Of a DNA stretch of 64,000 nucleotides, positions 26,408 to 36,474 are shown piece by piece. The position numbers and the translations under genes are program-made. Each line of letters begins with the position of its first letter. Position 1 is the first letter of the stretch. The stretch is from Streptomyces sp. ISL-94 (GTDB lineage Bacteria > Actinomycetota > Actinomycetes > Streptomycetales > Streptomycetaceae), in contig NZ_JAGGOZ010000117.1 in NCBI RefSeq assembly GCF_018614075.1, positions 62,001 through 126,000 on the forward strand, written 5' to 3'. The notes under the pieces are model-generated. The model was not told the origin of the DNA. It made no database searches and saw nothing but the letters and a program-made list of their open reading frames with translations.

Positions 26408-27607
26408 TCAGGCTCGTACGGGCACACCCGCGGCGGCCCGTACGGCCGGGTGCCGGAGCCGGCCGGCGACCTTGACCAGGTGGGCGCGTTCCTCGGCGGG
26501 GCTCAGCCCGCGGCCGGGCAGCGGTGCGGGCGCGGCGGGCGGATCGGCGCCGTCGTTCTTGCGGGCGATGGCGTCGAGGAGGGTCGCCGCCGCGGCCGCG
26601 GCCCGCTCCTCCGCCTCCGTCCAGCGCTCGGCGCCCGCCACCCGCCGGATCCGGTCGGCCGGCGCCGCGTCGAAGTAGGGGCCCAGGCTCTGGACCACGG
26701 TGAGGATGTCGGCGATCCGGGTCAGCAGGTGCCAGTCCCGTACGTCGAAGAAGCCCAGGGCGGTGAGCCGGTTGGGCTCGGTGAGCGCCATGCGCGGATC
26801 GGCCTGGCGCGTCAGCTCCCACAGCGGTGCGAGGGCGATGTAGTCGCGCCGGTCCGCCCGCCAGGCGGCGACGGCGGCGCCGGAGAATCCGTAGTTGATG
26901 ACGAACGCACCGATGGTGCCCGAGACCGGGCCGAGGCTGTGCAGGGGGTCGAGGGCGTGCGAGCCGAGGGCGCCGGCGAGCGTGGCCGGTCCGACGCAGA
27001 CGACGTACCCGGCGATGAACCAGGTGGCGATGCTGATGTGGTGCAGGGCGCGGCTCAGGCGCGGGTCCCGCTGCGCGGAGAGCAGGGCGGTGCGGCGGAA
27101 GCGGATCGCGGTGGCGAGCGAGGCGTACGCGAGGCCGGACTGGAAGGCGGCGAGCATGAGGAGCGCGCCGGGGTCCTGGCCGTAGGCGATGTTGAAGTCC
27201 ATGGGGTGGGGGGTGTCCCCGGTGGCGGACAGCAGGAAGCCGGCCAGCATCAGGAGGCCCAGCAGGCCGTAGGCCGACAGGCGCACGGCGAGCGCGCTGA
27301 CCGCGAACGGGGGCATCCGCTCCGGCTGCCACAGCATCGCCATGACGTGCGTGTGGGCGAAGAAGCCCAGGATGCAGAAGAAGACGAGCAGTTCGGCGAG
27401 GTTCGGGGAACCCGTGGTGACGGCCACGGCCCGGTACACGACGGGTGTGGCGAAGAGGAAGGCGCCCACGCCCACCGCCGAGCAGGTGGCGATCAGCCGC
27501 AGGGCACCGGAGCGTTCCCGGCGCCAGGCGATGACCTTGGCCGTCGTAGTGGATATACCGATGGCGACGACGATGAGGTAGACGATGTCGGCTGCGTCCT
27601 CAGACAC
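26408..27607 (-). CDS. MAB_1171c-like integral membrane protein
   Basis: 399 residues from a GTG at 27607 that lies inside the last codons of the ImmA gene (8-base overlap), so the two are translationally coupled. The first 230 residues hold about seven transmembrane helices (IVYLIVVAIGIST, LLVFFCILGFFAH, AYGLLGLLMLAGFLL, IATWFIAGYVVCVGPA and others). The C-terminal 170 residues are cytoplasmic with YIALAPLWELTRQADP, the motif I associate with MAB_1171c-type putative transporters. In actinomycetes these are repeatedly found beside ImmA/IrrE proteases and XRE regulators, as here. The biochemical role is unknown; a membrane sensor or carrier is plausible. Confidence 0.75.
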   Translation of the reverse strand: MSEDAADIVYLIVVAIGISTTTAKVIAWRRERSGALRLIATCSAVGVGAFLFATPVVYRAVAVTTGSPNLAELLVFFCILGFFAHTHVMAMLWQPERMPPFAVSALAVRLSAYGLLGLLMLAGFLLSATGDTPHPMDFNIAYGQDPGALLMLAAFQSGLAYASLATAIRFRRTALLSAQRDPRLSRALHHISIATWFIAGYVVCVGPATLAGALGSHALDPLHSLGPVSGTIGAFVINYGFSGAAVAAWRADRRDYIALAPLWELTRQADPRMALTEPNRLTALGFFDVRDWHLLTRIADILTVVQSLGPYFDAAPADRIRRVAGAERWTEAEERAAAAAATLLDAIARKNDGADPPAAPAPLPGRGLSPAEERAHLVKVAGRLRHPAVRAAAGVPVRA

Positions 27608-28253
27608 CGGTCCCCCTGTGGCGGAGCGCGGAGTTGGCCTCGGGGCAGTGGGCGGGCTCGTCGGCGTTGACGATCATGGATACCATCAGCCGCCCCAGGA
27701 TCTCGGCCTGGCGCTCCGCGGACGGGCCGCCGTGGGCGTGCGTACCGGTGGCGGAGTCGGAGGCGCCGGCATGGGGGTGCGCGTGGGTGGGGCCGGGACC
27801 GGCGACGTCGAAGTAGGTCCGGCCCAGCATCATCCGGCTCACGGCCGGGTTCAGCGCGGGCGCCAGGAGCGCGAGGATCTCGTCGTTCATGAGGTCGTGC
27901 CCGTGTTCCTCCGGGTCGTGGCCGAGGTAGATGTGCGCGAGTTCGTGGCCGATGACGATGGCCTGAAGCGTCTTGGGCGAGTCCCTGTCGACGAGGAGGA
28001 TCAACTCGTCGGGCGTGTGCAGGAGTCCGCCGGTCAGGGGCCGGCGCAGCGGCAGGTGCAGGATGCGGATCGGCAAACCCCGGCTGCGGCCGACCGCTTC
28101 GACCACCTCGTGCTGGGTCGGGTGGGCCGGGAGGCCGAGCCGGATGCGGAATTCCCTGCGCTCTTTGCGCAGCGTCCGCTGTTCACGAAGCGTCTGTGCT
28201 GCGAGGCCGAGCGACGCCCGGATGCTGCCCCCCACGACTCGTCCCTCCGACAT
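27600..28253 (-). CDS. ImmA/IrrE-type zinc metalloprotease
   Basis: 217 residues from ATG 28253; the frame stays open further upstream but the earlier sequence is low-complexity repeat. The zinc site IGHELAHIYLGHD is at residues 101-113 (HExxH plus a following histidine). In this family such proteases cleave XRE repressors on a signal, as in ICEBs1 ImmA and Deinococcus IrrE. Residues 156-176 form a histidine-rich insertion (THAHPHAG and GTHAHGG), unusual, perhaps metal-binding. It overlaps the membrane protein gene downstream. Its likely substrate is the XRE regulator at 29889. Confidence 0.75.
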   Translation of the reverse strand: MSEGRVVGGSIRASLGLAAQTLREQRTLRKERREFRIRLGLPAHPTQHEVVEAVGRSRGLPIRILHLPLRRPLTGGLLHTPDELILLVDRDSPKTLQAIVIGHELAHIYLGHDPEEHGHDLMNDEILALLAPALNPAVSRMMLGRTYFDVAGPGPTHAHPHAGASDSATGTHAHGGPSAERQAEILGRLMVSMIVNADEPAHCPEANSALRHRGTGV

Positions 28254-28277
28254 CCCGCGTACGTACTCTGCGCTGCT

Positions 28278-28340
28278 GTTGGTACTTGTGGTGCATGTGG
28301 TGCATGTGGTGCTTGTCGTACTCGTGGTGCTCGTGCGCTT
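28278..28340. repeat. Short tandem repeat of (C/T)TxGTGGTG units
   Basis: Degenerate triplet-based repeat containing two perfect 9-base CATGTGGTG units and related CTTGTGGTA/CTCGTGGTG units, located just upstream of the ImmA start. On the minus strand one frame gives a Thr/Ser run, another a His-rich HHMHHMHH run. Untranslated if ImmA starts at 28253; then it lies in the leader between the secreted peptide and ImmA. Confidence 0.7.
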
Positions 28341-28399
28341 GCTCGGGCGCCCGGCGGAGCCCTGGAGGCGGCCCGCTGCGGGCCGCCCACAGGAAGAGG

Positions 28400-28612
28400 C
28401 TAGTCCCAGCGGGTGTCGAGCGGCGCAAGAGTGGCCGGAACAGAGTCCCACCGCGTGTCCGCCGGGGCCGAGTCCCACCGGGTGTCCGCCGGGGCCGAGT
28501 CCCACCGCGTGTCCGCGGCCGCCGTACCGCCCATGGCGGTAACGGAGAGCAGGACACCACCGGCCAGGGCGATGCCTGCGACGGCTCGTGACAGCCTGCG
28601 GGTGCTGCGCAT
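28400..28612 (-). CDS. Secreted repeat peptide with four DTRWD motifs
   Basis: 70 residues from ATG 28612, with GAGAAG upstream. Residues 1-33 are a Sec signal peptide (MRSTRRLSRAVAGIALAGGV start, cleavage after TAAA). The mature part is almost only repeats: DTRWDSAPA, DTRWDSAPA, DTRWDSVPA, a TLAPL spacer and a final DTRWD at the very C-terminus. It is transcribed toward the ImmA and membrane-protein genes, 147 bases upstream of ImmA, and diverges from a LuxR-type regulator. Tandem identical short units behind a signal peptide look like a multi-copy signalling precursor or an exported ligand for the adjacent sensor genes; this is inference. I know of no described family. Confidence 0.75.
   Translation of the reverse strand: MRSTRRLSRAVAGIALAGGVLLSVTAMGGTAAADTRWDSAPADTRWDSAPADTRWDSVPATLAPLDTRWD
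28443..28516. repeat. 27-bp tandem repeat encoding ADTRWDSAP
   Basis: Three near-identical 27-bp units starting at 28443, 28470 and 28497; units 1 and 2 differ at one base, unit 3 only at its end. Their DNA identity exceeds what the protein requires, so the array expanded recently. A diverged fourth copy (28400-28420) encodes the C-terminal DTRWD. Confidence 0.85.
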
Positions 28613-28860
28613 GATCTTCTCGATTCTCTCGTCGGGGCATCCGGTCGTTCGTGGCCTTCCGCGTGCACCGGGCCCGGCGTGGGGCCAGGGCCGCTGCGGA
28701 CAGAACCCCAGCTCAGTGCCTGTTTTGCGCCGCGAAGAGGCCGGTCCGTGACTGGAGGGTCACACCCGGCAGCCTGTACGGTCCCCCCTGGGAAGATCAA
28801 GGAAATCCAGGCTTCCCATCGGCGCACTTCCTCAAGTGGAAGCTCCCAGGGGGTTCGGTC

Positions 28861-29838
28861 TTGTACGAAGCAGGCGAAAACGTTCTGCCCCCGGTGACCC
28901 TTTCCTGCGCCGCCCGGCAGGTCTACCTGAAGATCACGAACGGCGCCGGGGTCCCTCCGGACGACCGTCCGGCCCTGGAGGAGCTGCTGGCGCTCGATCT
29001 GGTGACCCCCAGCCTGTACGTTCCGGGCCGGTTCGAGCCCACCGACGTCCACCAGGCGGAACGGAACGCCACCGTCCGGGAACTCGATGCCATACGCCGG
29101 CACCTGGAGCGGCTGTCGGGGGTCCCGGACCTGTTCGCCGCCCTGCCGAAGAAGTCGGCGCTGGCCCCCATGGAGGGCATCGAGCGCCTGGCCTCACCCG
29201 ATGACGCCAACCGGATGCTGACGACGCTCATCTCGGGCACCGAGTCGAGCGTCTGGTCGGCGCAGCCCAAGGACCGCCCCGCGTGGAGCCTGGAGAAGTC
29301 CCTGGCCCGGGAGCTTGAACTCGTCCGGCAGGGAAAGCAGTTCCGTACGATCTACCCCAGCTCCGCCCGCCAGCGCGAAGCGGAGAGCAAGTGGGCGAGC
29401 ACCATGTCCGCCGCGGGCGCGGAGGTGCGCACCCGCGTCCCCGACTTCGTCCGCATGATCATCGTAGACGGCCGGACGGTCGTCGTGTCCGACCCCAAGG
29501 ACCCCGAGGGGGCGACGACTTCGGCCTACTGCATCACCCACCCGGTGGTGGTCTCGCTCATGGTCGCGGTGTACCAACAGCTCTGGGCCCGCTCCGAACC
29601 GTGGAAGGGCGGCAGGGGCCCCGAGCCCGGCGGTGCGGCGGTGACCACGCCGCAGACGCGCGCGCTGTACCGGATACTGCGGGCCGGAAAGGGACGGGCC
29701 GAGGTCGCGCGCCGGCTCGAGATCAGCGAGCGAACGGTCACCACCCTCTTGAACCGGCTCTACGAGGCGACGGGGACCGACAACCTGCTCGCACTCGGCG
29801 AGTGGTGGGCGGGCTCGGCCGACCGCCACATGGACTGA
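28861..29838 (+). CDS. Transcriptional regulator with C-terminal LuxR-type HTH
   Basis: About 325 residues if translation starts at TTG 28861, which has AGGGGG upstream and directly precedes a natural-looking start (YEAGENVLPPVTLS). Longer in-frame starts back to 28651 run through apparent promoter sequence. The C-terminal 70 residues hold the helix-turn-helix: TTPQTRALYRILRAGKGRAE then VARRLEISERTVTTLLNRLY. The middle (QFRTIYPSSARQREAESKWA, VRMIIVDGRTVVVSDP) resembles TrmB/LuxR regulators common in Streptomyces. It diverges from the repeat peptide gene, and the two share the intergenic region, so it is a candidate regulator of it. Confidence 0.75.
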   Translation: MYEAGENVLPPVTLSCAARQVYLKITNGAGVPPDDRPALEELLALDLVTPSLYVPGRFEPTDVHQAERNATVRELDAIRRHLERLSGVPDLFAALPKKSALAPMEGIERLASPDDANRMLTTLISGTESSVWSAQPKDRPAWSLEKSLARELELVRQGKQFRTIYPSSARQREAESKWASTMSAAGAEVRTRVPDFVRMIIVDGRTVVVSDPKDPEGATTSAYCITHPVVVSLMVAVYQQLWARSEPWKGGRGPEPGGAAVTTPQTRALYRILRAGKGRAEVARRLEISERTVTTLLNRLYEATGTDNLLALGEWWAGSADRHMD

Positions 29839-29888
29839 CCGGCGGGGCTCGCTCCGCAGTCCGCCCGCACCCCCGGCCGGGATCCGCC

Positions 29889-30497
29889 TCAACCGCCCGC
29901 GGGATCCCCGCCCCCCGCCCCCGGCAGCGGGCCCGCCATCCGGCCCAGCAGGGCCGGGATGCCCCCGGCCTCGCGCAGCATCGCCAGCAGCTCGACGTGG
30001 GCGGTCGTGTCCCGTACGACGTCGGAGTCGTCGGGCGCGAGGAAGAACTCGGCGCCGGCCTCGATCCCGAAGTGCCTGGCGAGGGCCTGGAGCGGGGTGT
30101 CCGCGAAGTAGGAGGTCTCGACGCCGAACACGGCGGCGAGCTGGACGGTCGACTCCCAGCTCGGCTTGCTCTTCCCCGAGGTCACGTTGTACAGCCACAC
30201 GCGGCTCTTGTCGCACGCCTTGGCCACGTCGTCCCTTTTGAAGGGGTCCCCGGTGGCCGTGGTACGCGTTTCGAACAGGTGCTCCAGGCGGGCGCGGAAC
30301 AGCTCGGCGTCGGCCGGAACGTCCTCGGCCGGCTCGCCCGACCGGAGCCGGGCCAGGTGGTCGAGGGGCACACCGGTGGCGGCGCTGACCTCTTCGCCGG
30401 TCTGCGGGCTGCCGCCCCTGCGGTAGATCCGGTCGAACAGGAAGTTCAGCCGTGCCGCGATCCGCTGCCCGTACTCATCCCCGGCTGCCCCGCTCAT
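29889..30497 (-). CDS. XRE-family transcriptional regulator
   Basis: 202 residues from ATG 30497 with GGAAGGA upstream; an earlier start at 30554 lacks a ribosome site. The helix-turn-helix is around residues 90-135: FKRDDVAKACDKSRVWLYNV then TSGKSKPSWESTVQLAAVF. An N-terminal segment EEVSAATGVPLDHLARLRSG is a second HTH-like stretch. XRE proteins of this layout accompany ImmA proteases and MAB_1171c membrane proteins in actinomycetes; the protease is presumed to inactivate the regulator. It lies tail-to-tail with the LuxR-type gene. Confidence 0.75.
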   Translation of the reverse strand: MSGAAGDEYGQRIAARLNFLFDRIYRRGGSPQTGEEVSAATGVPLDHLARLRSGEPAEDVPADAELFRARLEHLFETRTTATGDPFKRDDVAKACDKSRVWLYNVTSGKSKPSWESTVQLAAVFGVETSYFADTPLQALARHFGIEAGAEFFLAPDDSDVVRDTTAHVELLAMLREAGGIPALLGRMAGPLPGAGGGDPAGG

Positions 30498-30688
30498 CGA
30501 TTCCTTCCCGCCATGGCCCGCCGCTGCTGCTGGATGCGAGCAGGATGCCGTCAACTCCCCCTGTTGGTGAATCTCTCAGGGAAGACTCTCCCAGCCTGAC
30601 TTTGGTCGGGCAAGGGCAAACACGATCAAGATCCTCGCGGGCGGTACACAGTCGGGCCGGACCCGCGAGCCGCCTGCGCCTGCCGAGG

Positions 30689-30789
30689 CCTCCTGACACC
30701 TCCTCATGCCCTCCTGACGGCTCCTGACGCCACTTCAAAGCCTATCGTGCTAACTATTGTTGACATCGACGGCGCGGCTGGAGCAAGAT
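30689..30789 (+). promoter_or_regulatory. Phased direct repeats and promoter before IclR-like gene
   Basis: Four CTCCTGAC-like units start at 30689, 30699, 30710 and 30720 (the second degenerate), i.e. one per helical turn. They are followed by TTGACA (30760-30765) and CAAGAT (30784-30789) with an 18-base spacer. Phased repeats just upstream of a -35 box are the usual layout for an activator such as a SARP protein. The 630-base gap 30498-31128 otherwise holds no convincing gene; a frame ending at 31132 overlaps the next start but reads as low-complexity. Confidence 0.4.
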
Positions 30790-31128
30790 CCTGCTTGTGC
30801 CGCCGAGCCGCCACTGTCTTCGCCACCGCGAGGCGGGTGCGGACCCGGCCGCGTACGCCGCCACGGTTCCGGCTTCCACGGGGGAGAGGTCGGACCGTAG
30901 GCGGGCGAACAGGAGTGTCCCAGCAGCATTCCGGGGGCGTCCTCAACCGCCGTCCGCCGTCCGGGGGTGCACGGCACCCCATGCCGACGGGGGAAGCGCG
31001 CCGGCGCTCGCCGCCGGCACGGCCGACGCGGCCGTTACCGCCGATGCGGCCCTCGCGACCCGAGCCGCCGCAGCCGCGCCACCGGGACTCCCGACCCCCA
31101 GGCAGAACCGGACGCTCCAGGAGGAAGC

Positions 31129-31989
31129 GTGATCACACCCGCCCACCCCGTGCAGCCCACGCCCGAGCGGAACGGCGCCCAGGCCTACGCGTTCCTCCAG
31201 GCCGTCCGCGGGCTCGGCCCCGGCCCGCACCGGTTCCGGGAGATCATCCACCAGACGGGGCTCAGCAAGTCCGAAGCCCACCGGCGCCTCTCCCAACTGG
31301 TCGACGCCGACCTGTGCCGCCGCCCCCGCCACGGCCAGTACGAGCTCCTGACCCACGCCCCCGCGGCCCCGTCGGGCCCGGCCTCCCCGGTGCTCCGGCA
31401 TCCGGGCGCGGCCCTCCCCCGCTCGCCGCTGCTGGAGACGCTGCTGAACGAGCTCCACGCGCGCACCGGATATCCCGTACTCCTCCACACCTACGCCCCC
31501 TTGAGCGGCGAGCGCCTGTGCGCCGCGGCCACCGGCACCCACACACCCCCGGTCCGGCGCGCACTGGCGTCCGCCCCGGAGGCGACCGGCATCCTGCGCC
31601 AGGCCCCGCTCGGCGCGGACGCGGCCGGCCTCGCCATGCTGGCCCACCTGTGTCCCGACGACGCGCAACTGCGCGAGGACCTCCGCCGGGTCCGTCGCGA
31701 CGGCATGGCCCGCACCCGTTCTCCGCTGCCCGGCTGGTCCCTGGTGGCCGTGCCGCTGCGGCGCCTGCCGGGGACCTGCGCCGCCCCCGGCGCGGAACCG
31801 CCCGTGGTCGGCGCGCTGAGCGTCCTGCATCCCGACGGGGCGGCAGAAGACGACCGTGCCACCGGGTACGGGCTCCTGCTGCGGGCCGCGGTCGAATCCG
31901 CGACCGCTCCCGAAGCGCGTACGCGCATCCGGACCGCCCCCCGGTGCGCGCGGCGTGACGGGCAGCGCGGTGCGCACCGTATGACGTAG
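31129..31989 (+). CDS. IclR-like transcriptional regulator
   Basis: 286 residues from GTG 31129 with GGAGG upstream. N-terminal winged helix at residues 15-65 (FREIIHQTGLSKSEAHRRLS then QLVDADLCRRPRHGQYEL), followed by an effector-domain-like region (LLNELHARTGYPVLLHTYAP) that resembles the IclR ligand domain. The expected C-terminal IclR signature is weak, so the family call rests on overall layout. Its long leader carries phased repeats and a promoter. No obvious target gene adjoins; the next gene lies 300 bases away on the other strand. Confidence 0.6.
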   Translation: MITPAHPVQPTPERNGAQAYAFLQAVRGLGPGPHRFREIIHQTGLSKSEAHRRLSQLVDADLCRRPRHGQYELLTHAPAAPSGPASPVLRHPGAALPRSPLLETLLNELHARTGYPVLLHTYAPLSGERLCAAATGTHTPPVRRALASAPEATGILRQAPLGADAAGLAMLAHLCPDDAQLREDLRRVRRDGMARTRSPLPGWSLVAVPLRRLPGTCAAPGAEPPVVGALSVLHPDGAAEDDRATGYGLLLRAAVESATAPEARTRIRTAPRCARRDGQRGAHRMT

Positions 31990-32029
31990 AGGCCTGGGAA
32001 ACCCGCGGGCGCGCCCGCGGGTCCAGCGT

Positions 32030-32119
32030 TCAGCGACTGCGGGTCAGGGCCGCGGGAGCGCCGGCCGACTGGGCTCCCTCCGACTCGAGCGCGAGCCGTT
32101 CCGGTGCCTCCATGGTCAT
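32030..32119 (-). CDS. Possible 29-residue small protein
   Basis: ATG 32119 (a second ATG two codons later), reading MTMEAPERLALESEGAQSAG and ending AALTRSR. The codon pattern is Streptomyces-like, and the acidic helix-like composition is not random. The ribosome site is weak. The rest of the 320-base gap 31990-32310 contains one hydrophobic plus-strand stretch (VPGVVALAFVGIASALICYR at 32230-32289), which may be a decayed membrane-protein piece. Confidence 0.25.
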   Translation of the reverse strand: MTMEAPERLALESEGAQSAGAPAALTRSR

Positions 32120-32310
32120 CACGTAGAGGTTCCCCCAAGGCAGTCGAAGGAGGCCGCGCGTTCGGTGGGGCCTGCTGCCGGGAGACATCATCCCCTGGAT
32201 TGGCTTGCGGCTCGCTTGACCGATGCGTGCCTGGGGTCGTTGCCCTGGCCTTCGTCGGTATCGCCAGCGCCTTGATCTGCTACCGCCGTACAGCCAACCG
32301 GGACGACCTC

Positions 32311-32910
32311 TCACTCTCGGTGCCAGTGCAGCTCACCCGTGCCCAGGGTGATCGTGACGCGGGGTTGCATCGGCCCCTCACCGCGGCGTGAGAGCAGCGC
32401 GATCTCGTCGACCTGCGCGGGCATGCTCCCCAGGCGGGCGGCGCACTCCGCAGCCAGGTGCCGCGGATCGCGGGTGCGTCCCAGTGACAGGTGAGGTGTG
32501 AAACGGGGGAACCGGCTGCGACAGCCCGGGAACGGCTCCGCCAGGTCGGCCTGGAGCGCCGTCCAGGGCTCCAGGCCGGCCGCGGCCGGGTCCAGCCAGA
32601 CGGTGGCGTAGGCGCGGTGCCGGAAGCTGTGCACTCCGCTGAGGCGGATGGCGAAGGGCTCGGTTCCGGCGGCCACGGCGGACAGCAGGGCGGCGGCCTG
32701 CGCGAAGTCATCCTCCGGAACGAAGCCGAAGACCAGGTTCACATGGGGCGGCCAGCGGCGGATCTGGGGGTCGTGCTCGGCTCGGATGCTCTGGATGGGA
32801 GGCCAGAGCCCGGCCGGGGGAAGCCACACGACGGCGGTCCGAGGCGTGGCGGCGACCTCGAGGAATCCGGGCACACCGGCTCCGCCACCGGCGGTCGGAG
32901 ACACATTCAC
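32311..32910 (-). CDS. 2'-5' RNA ligase superfamily (2H phosphoesterase) protein
   Basis: 199 residues from GTG 32910; no ATG is in frame. The two histidine motifs are RWPPHVNLVFGFVPEDD (HVN) near residue 54 and FTPHLSLGRTRDPRH (HLS) near residue 143; the hydrophobic-Ser/Thr pattern of 2H phosphoesterases is met, with Asn replacing Ser/Thr in the first. Such proteins act on cyclic or 2'-5' phosphodiesters of RNA or nucleotides in the cytoplasm. It is distinct from the ThpR at 18987. The N-terminus is rich in Gly/Ala and uncertain. Confidence 0.75.
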   Translation of the reverse strand: MNVSPTAGGGAGVPGFLEVAATPRTAVVWLPPAGLWPPIQSIRAEHDPQIRRWPPHVNLVFGFVPEDDFAQAAALLSAVAAGTEPFAIRLSGVHSFRHRAYATVWLDPAAAGLEPWTALQADLAEPFPGCRSRFPRFTPHLSLGRTRDPRHLAAECAARLGSMPAQVDEIALLSRRGEGPMQPRVTITLGTGELHWHRE

Positions 32911-33134
32911 CCGGCCATGATGCCCTGGGGCCGCACGGCGGTCCGGACCTCGGAGGACGGCGTGCCGGAGGCCGCGAGGGGCCGGCATGCAGAGGTCAGA
33001 GCGTCGGGTCGTGGCGGGTGGGGTGGCTCCAGGGCAACGGATATGTGCGCCCGTTCGGCTCAACACTGGTTAGATCGAGCCAGGCGACGGAGACGGAGTC
33101 CGCGACGGCGGCCCGCGCGACCGAGGGAGACACG

Positions 33135-35540
<2,406 letters not shown>

Positions 35541-35723
35541 CGGGCCATCGCCTACGCGAGCGGGTGCGACCGGCCGCCTCCAACGCCGGAGGCCGCGGGC
35601 TGGGGGCCGGGGGCTGGGGGCCCGGGGCCGTGGAGCCCCCGGTCTCCGGTACTCGGTTCGGGGGACGTCAGCGGCTCATGTGACCATGGCCCGTCGGCAC
35701 ATCCGCACCTCATGGGGGGGACC

Positions 35724-36443
35724 ATGCGCACCCGCACCACCACTGCCGCGACCGGCTCCATGGCCGCGCTCGCGGCACTGTTCGTCCTGGCCGGTTGTAC
35801 CGCACCGAGCGAGAGCCCGCGGGCCGGCCGTACGGCCGTGAGTTCCGCAGCGCCGTCCGCGCCGGCGCCGGGCAGTGGCTCCGGGTACGAGGGGCCGCGG
35901 CCGCAGGATCAGAACCTCCTGGCGTGGACCGGCGACCCCAATGACGCGGGCCATGTCACAGCCCAGTCCGCCGCCGGGGTCGGCGGGCGCGTCACCCTGG
36001 TACGGATCGTCCTGCGCGAGCAGATCACGTGGTCGAACATCTGGCTGGGTCTGGCCGGCGCCGACCCGAGCGCCCAGCTCGCCAACTGCTACCTCGGCGT
36101 GTACGACGCCAACGGCACGCTGGTCGCGGCCACGGCGGACATCTCTCCCCAGCTGATGACCGAGGCCGTCGCCAAGCCGCTGCCGCTCGGCAAGCCGTTC
36201 ACCGCCGCCCCAGGGACGTACTTCATCGCGCTCCTCCTCAACGGGAATTGGGCCACCAATGCCCTCACCCTGAAGGCCACGGGGGCCGGCATCTCGGTCA
36301 ACGCCGGTCTGACGCCGCCGAACCTGCGCTACAGCACCCTGCTGACCGGTCAGACCTCGCTGCCGGCCGGCGTGAACCTCGCCGACCAGTCCACCAGCAC
36401 CATCAACACCGGCTGGGCCAGCCAGTGGTACGGGATCTCCTGA
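35724..36443 (+). CDS. Secreted lipoprotein, unknown function
   Basis: 239 residues from ATG 35724, with a seven-G run upstream (an ATG at 35712 is in frame but poorly placed). The signal ends in the lipobox LAGC (cysteine at about residue 25), so the protein should be lipid-anchored outside the membrane. After a Ser/Pro/Ala linker, the mature domain (TLVRIVLREQITWSNIWLGL, NCYLGVYDANGTLVA, GTYFIALLLNGNWAT) has alternating beta strands reminiscent of phage-tail or jelly-roll folds. No named family recognised. Confidence 0.7.
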   Translation: MRTRTTTAATGSMAALAALFVLAGCTAPSESPRAGRTAVSSAAPSAPAPGSGSGYEGPRPQDQNLLAWTGDPNDAGHVTAQSAAGVGGRVTLVRIVLREQITWSNIWLGLAGADPSAQLANCYLGVYDANGTLVAATADISPQLMTEAVAKPLPLGKPFTAAPGTYFIALLLNGNWATNALTLKATGAGISVNAGLTPPNLRYSTLLTGQTSLPAGVNLADQSTSTINTGWASQWYGIS

Positions 36444-36474
36444 GCCCCGGGAGGAGGCCCGGCCTCGTTCGTTT

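Noticed and set aside
30797..31132. Frame overlapping the IclR-like start by four bases as an upstream cotranslated gene
   Set aside because: The overlap is tempting, but the sequence is low-complexity Ala/Arg/Pro without a ribosome site, and it lies across the probable promoter and leader.
32230..32391. Hydrophobic plus-strand frame (VPGVVALAFVGIASALICYR) as a small membrane protein
   Set aside because: It has a plausible helix but no ribosome site, and its second half is antisense to the 3' end of the 2H phosphoesterase gene; kept only as a note.
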